This document shows positions 21,245 through 23,512 of a stretch of 23,512 nt of DNA, one piece after another (position 1 is the first letter of the stretch; every line of letters starts with the position of its first letter). The notes beneath the pieces are model-generated. The model worked only from the letters and a program-made list of their open reading frames with translations. It was not told the origin of the DNA and did not search any database. The stretch spans positions 1 through 23,512 of the forward strand of contig CAZEFW010000155.1 of assembly GCA_964511535.1 (NCBI GenBank). Direction: 5' to 3'. This DNA is from CAZCFB01 sp964511535 (GTDB lineage Bacteria > Myxococcota_A > Polyangia > GCA-2747355 > CAZCFB01). The position numbers and the translations under genes are program-made.

Positions 21245-22825
21245 CTAACCTTCCTTCTTCTCCTCCCCCTCGTCTCCACCCGAGCCCGCGCCCGAGCCCG
21301 AGCCCGCGCCCGCGCCCTCGCCCTCGCCCGCGCCCGAGCCCGAGCCCGAACCCGAACCCTCGCCCTCTCCCTCCTCCTCCTCATCCTCGTCCAGGTCCAG
21401 GTCGAGATCGTCGTCGTCATCGCAGTCGGGATCGTCCGGCGCGTCCTCTGGACAGATGCCGTCGAACTCCCCCGCCTTGGGCTTGCCCGGCTCCGCGCCG
21501 CCCCCACCTCCGCCCGCAGCGCCACCGCCGCTATCGCCCATGCCGCCCTGCACGGTCCCCTGCCCTTCAGGAACGGTGAAGGTGCTGATCAGCGGCACGT
21601 AGGTCACCAGGATCAGCGCCCCCAGCGCCAGCAGCACGAAAGGCAGCGCCGCCTTGTACAGCCGCACCACGGGCTGCCTGAACCGGAACGAGGCGATGAA
21701 CAGGTTCATGCCCACCGGCGGCGTGCTGTAGCCCACCTCCAGGTTGACCAGGAAGATGATGGCCAGGTGGATCGGGTCGATCCCAAACTCCGCGGCCAGG
21801 GGCACGATGAGCGGCACCACCACCACGATGGCCGAGAACATCTCCATCATGCAGCCCACGATGAGCAGGAAGATGTTCAGCGCCGCCAGAAACACCCACT
21901 TGGAGCTGATGGTGGACGAGATGGCCGCCACGATGGCCTGGGGGATGCGCTGATCCACCAGGTAGTTGGTCAGCCCCAGGGACGCGCCCAGGATCACCAG
22001 GATCGCCCCGCACAGCACCATGCTCTCCTTGGTGATGCGCGGCAGGTCCCGCAGGGGGTGGATGTCGCGGTAGATGATCACCTCAACCACCAGCACGTAC
22101 AGCGCGGTGATGGCCGCCGCCTCGGGCACCTTGAGCACGCCCGTCAGGATCAGCGCGATGAGCCACACCGGCAGCAGCACCTCGGGCAGCGCCTTGCCCG
22201 TGGCCGCCAGGGCGCCCTTGAGGTCGAAGGGGGTGCGCGGCACCCGCTCGTGCAGGCCGGTGCGGAAGCACCAGAACGCGATGACCGCCAGCCCGATGAG
22301 CCCCGGCACGATGCCCGCGATGTACAGCCGCGTGATGTCCACCGCCGCCACGTAGCCGTAGATGATCACCGGCAGGCTCGGCGGGAAGATCAGCCCGCGG
22401 CTGCCGCTGGTGGTCACCAGCCCGAGGGAGAAGTTCCGCGGGTATTTCTGCTGCAGCAGGATCGGCAGCAGCAGGCCGCCCAGCGCCACGATTGTGATGC
22501 CCGACGCGCCGGTGAACGTGGTGAAGAAGGCGCAGGCCAGCAGCGCCACGATGGCCATGCCGCCGGGGATCCAGCCGAACAGCGCCTGGAACACCGCCAC
22601 CAGCCGGCGCGGCGCGCCGCTCTCGGCCAGCATGTAGCCCGAGAACGTGAACAGCGGGATGGTCACCAGCGTGTCCACCTGCATCAGCTTGCCGATCTCG
22701 CCGGTGACGTCCGCCGCCGCGCCGCCGTTGGTGATGAAGCCGAGCAGCGCCGCCGCCGAGATGATCAGGAACAGCGGCGCGCCGAGGATGGCCAGCAGGG
22801 TGATTCCGAGGCTGCCCGCGATCAT
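21245..22825 (-). CDS. dctM: TRAP transporter large permease DctM with acidic low-complexity tail
   Basis: This is a 526-residue protein. Residues 1 to about 425 form a full TRAP large membrane subunit (DctM): about twelve hydrophobic segments, PLFTFSGYMLAESG, TGASGITIVALGGLLLP, GLIFPPSLPVIIYG and the PPVGMNLFIAS region near the end. TRAP systems use a cation gradient with a periplasmic binding protein to import organic acids or sugar acids. The last roughly 100 residues are foreign to the family: a Gly-rich segment, a Cys-Pro-Glu..Asp-rich cluster like a thrombospondin-3 calcium loop, then alternating Gly-Ser, Gly-Ala and Gly-Glu dipeptides to a KKEG end. The ATG overlaps the dctQ stop (ATGA). 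The DctP binding protein is not in the window. Confidence 0.93.
   Translation of the reverse strand: MIAGSLGITLLAILGAPLFLIISAAALLGFITNGGAAADVTGEIGKLMQVDTLVTIPLFTFSGYMLAESGAPRRLVAVFQALFGWIPGGMAIVALLACAFFTTFTGASGITIVALGGLLLPILLQQKYPRNFSLGLVTTSGSRGLIFPPSLPVIIYGYVAAVDITRLYIAGIVPGLIGLAVIAFWCFRTGLHERVPRTPFDLKGALAATGKALPEVLLPVWLIALILTGVLKVPEAAAITALYVLVVEVIIYRDIHPLRDLPRITKESMVLCGAILVILGASLGLTNYLVDQRIPQAIVAAISSTISSKWVFLAALNIFLLIVGCMMEMFSAIVVVVPLIVPLAAEFGIDPIHLAIIFLVNLEVGYSTPPVGMNLFIASFRFRQPVVRLYKAALPFVLLALGALILVTYVPLISTFTVPEGQGTVQGGMGDSGGGAAGGGGGGAEPGKPKAGEFDGICPEDAPDDPDCDDDDDLDLDLDEDEEEEGEGEGSGSGSGSGAGEGEGAGAGSGSGAGSGGDEGEEKKEG
21278..21378 (-). repeat. Hexanucleotide microsatellite in the dctM tail
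   Basis: About 16 in-frame hexamers of the form GCCCGA, GCCCGC or GCCCTC (plus strand) encode alternating Gly with Ser, Ala or Glu. Units are multiples of three, so slippage would lengthen or shorten the tail without frameshift. Confidence 0.85.
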
Positions 22826-23463
22826 GACGCGCCCTCCCCTGCCTTTTCATCCTCCTGGGCCGCCTGGGCCTCCATCTCGTCGAACAGGGCGTCCCCCTCG
22901 GGCCCGCCCTCGTCCACCGCCTCCCACTCCTGGCCCGTGATCAGGGTGTGCAGGTCGCGCATCAGCCGCAGCATGAAGTGGAACCCGATGAGCCCGAAGC
23001 CGATGGGCAGCAGCAGCTGGCTGAGCCACTGGGGGATGCTCCCCTCGAGGAACTGCGCCTTGAGGTTCATCCACACCGTCCAGCCCTCGGGGACCAGCTC
23101 CTTCCACGGCTCGTAGTTCACCACGAAGGTGGTCCACCCGCCCCCGGTCAGCAGGAAGCAGACGTACACCGCGAACACCCCGATGAGCACCTTGAGCGCG
23201 GTCTTCTTGCGGCCGACCAGCACCCGGGACAGCAGGTCGATGTTCAGGTGTCGCCCCTCGCTGGTGGCCACGGCCGCGCCCAACAACCCGAGCAGCACCG
23301 TGGCGTTCTGCACGGTGATGTCGGCCCAGTCGATGCCGGTGGACCAGATGTTGCGTAGCAGCACCTGCGTTGCCGCCAGCACAACCATGCTCACGAGGAT
23401 CAGGGCGAGGAGGATCTCTTCGCCCTTGGCAAAGGCTCTATCCAGCTTGGTGATCCATCCCAT
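22822..23463 (-). CDS. dctQ: TRAP transporter small permease DctQ
   Basis: This is a 213-residue TRAP small membrane subunit with four hydrophobic segments: about 18-38, 48-66, 87-107 and a C-terminal one around 150-170. Family features are FAKGEEILLALILVSMVVLAATQVLLRN, then the DITVQNATVLLGLLGAAVATSEGRHLNIDL stretch, in which EGRHL-hydrophobic-D is the DctQ signature. The C-terminus is an acidic, Glu- and Ala-rich cytoplasmic tail of about 40 residues. The ATG at 23463 is the only in-frame start near the N-terminus; no strong ribosome binding site is visible. It is the first gene of the dctQ-dctM-wbpB run in the window, with any DctP gene presumably beyond the right edge. Confidence 0.92.
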   Translation of the reverse strand: MGWITKLDRAFAKGEEILLALILVSMVVLAATQVLLRNIWSTGIDWADITVQNATVLLGLLGAAVATSEGRHLNIDLLSRVLVGRKKTALKVLIGVFAVYVCFLLTGGGWTTFVVNYEPWKELVPEGWTVWMNLKAQFLEGSIPQWLSQLLLPIGFGLIGFHFMLRLMRDLHTLITGQEWEAVDEGGPEGDALFDEMEAQAAQEDEKAGEGAS

Positions 23464-23512
23464 GGGATCGGGAGTTTACACCAGAACAACGTGAAGTTGG
23501 ATGATTTGCCCC

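Noticed and set aside
20879..23116. Plus-strand frame of 745 codons opposite the TRAP genes
   Set aside because: Arg/His/Gln-rich composition without domains; the opposite strand encodes two complete TRAP subunits.

Overview
The window looks like a piece of a high-GC myxobacterial (Myxococcota-type) chromosome, probably from a draft or metagenome assembly because it carries two runs of N (100 N at 16888-16987 and 10 N at 20103-20112). The lineage guess rests on several features. Lipoproteins with long Pro-Asp repeat linkers are common here. One protein has the Cys-rich signature DGKKNGSETGVDCGG..CPPC that is frequent in myxobacterial secreted proteins. A MYXO-CTERM-like tail (Cys, hydrophobic stretch, Arg run) closes the SpoIID-domain lipoprotein. 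There is also an FHA-domain histidine kinase.

Layout. 1-1079 (minus): the start of an SBBP beta-propeller lipoprotein and a tandem pair of paralogous small proteins of unknown function. 1080-1617: an AT-rich intergenic stretch. 1618-9781 (plus): a tight five-gene operon encoding an Lgt-like membrane transferase, an RND/MMPL exporter fused to an alpha/beta hydrolase, an ICMT-like methyltransferase fused to a PlsC acyltransferase and zinc ribbon, a class III aminotransferase with a Cys cluster, and a CrtC/AttH-like lipocalin-fold protein. The last three junctions are 4-base ATGA overlaps. I infer an uncharacterised pathway that makes or exports an amino- or methyl-modified lipid. 9787-13233 (minus): an FHA-histidine kinase apparently starting at CTG, a SpoIID-domain lipoprotein and a secreted unknown protein. 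13358-15012 (plus): a small lipoprotein and a CPA2-type cation/proton antiporter. 15011-15099: a pair of REP-like palindromic repeats.

15096-17355 (minus) is the most striking part. A rhodanese-like lipoprotein is interrupted by one in-frame UGA exactly where relatives have the second Cys of a Cys-x-Cys-Pro active site. The frame then continues through 41 codons of recognisable rhodanese C-terminus to a TAA. A perfect 8-bp hairpin with a GUG loop begins 14 nt after the UGA, where a bacterial SECIS element should be. I interpret it as a new selenoprotein (Cys-Ala-Sec). It lies downstream of a PDQ-repeat, Gly-rich lipoprotein. A divergent Cys-rich lipoprotein (17410-18210, plus) shares the same promoter region.

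18212-23463 (minus): a TRAP transporter pair (DctQ, DctM with an unusual acidic tail) runs directly into WbpB-, WbpD- and WbpE-like genes for a 2,3-diacetamido-2,3-dideoxy-uronic acid nucleotide sugar. About 350 bases of composite heptamer repeats separate the wbpB-like gene from wbpD-like and wbpE-like.
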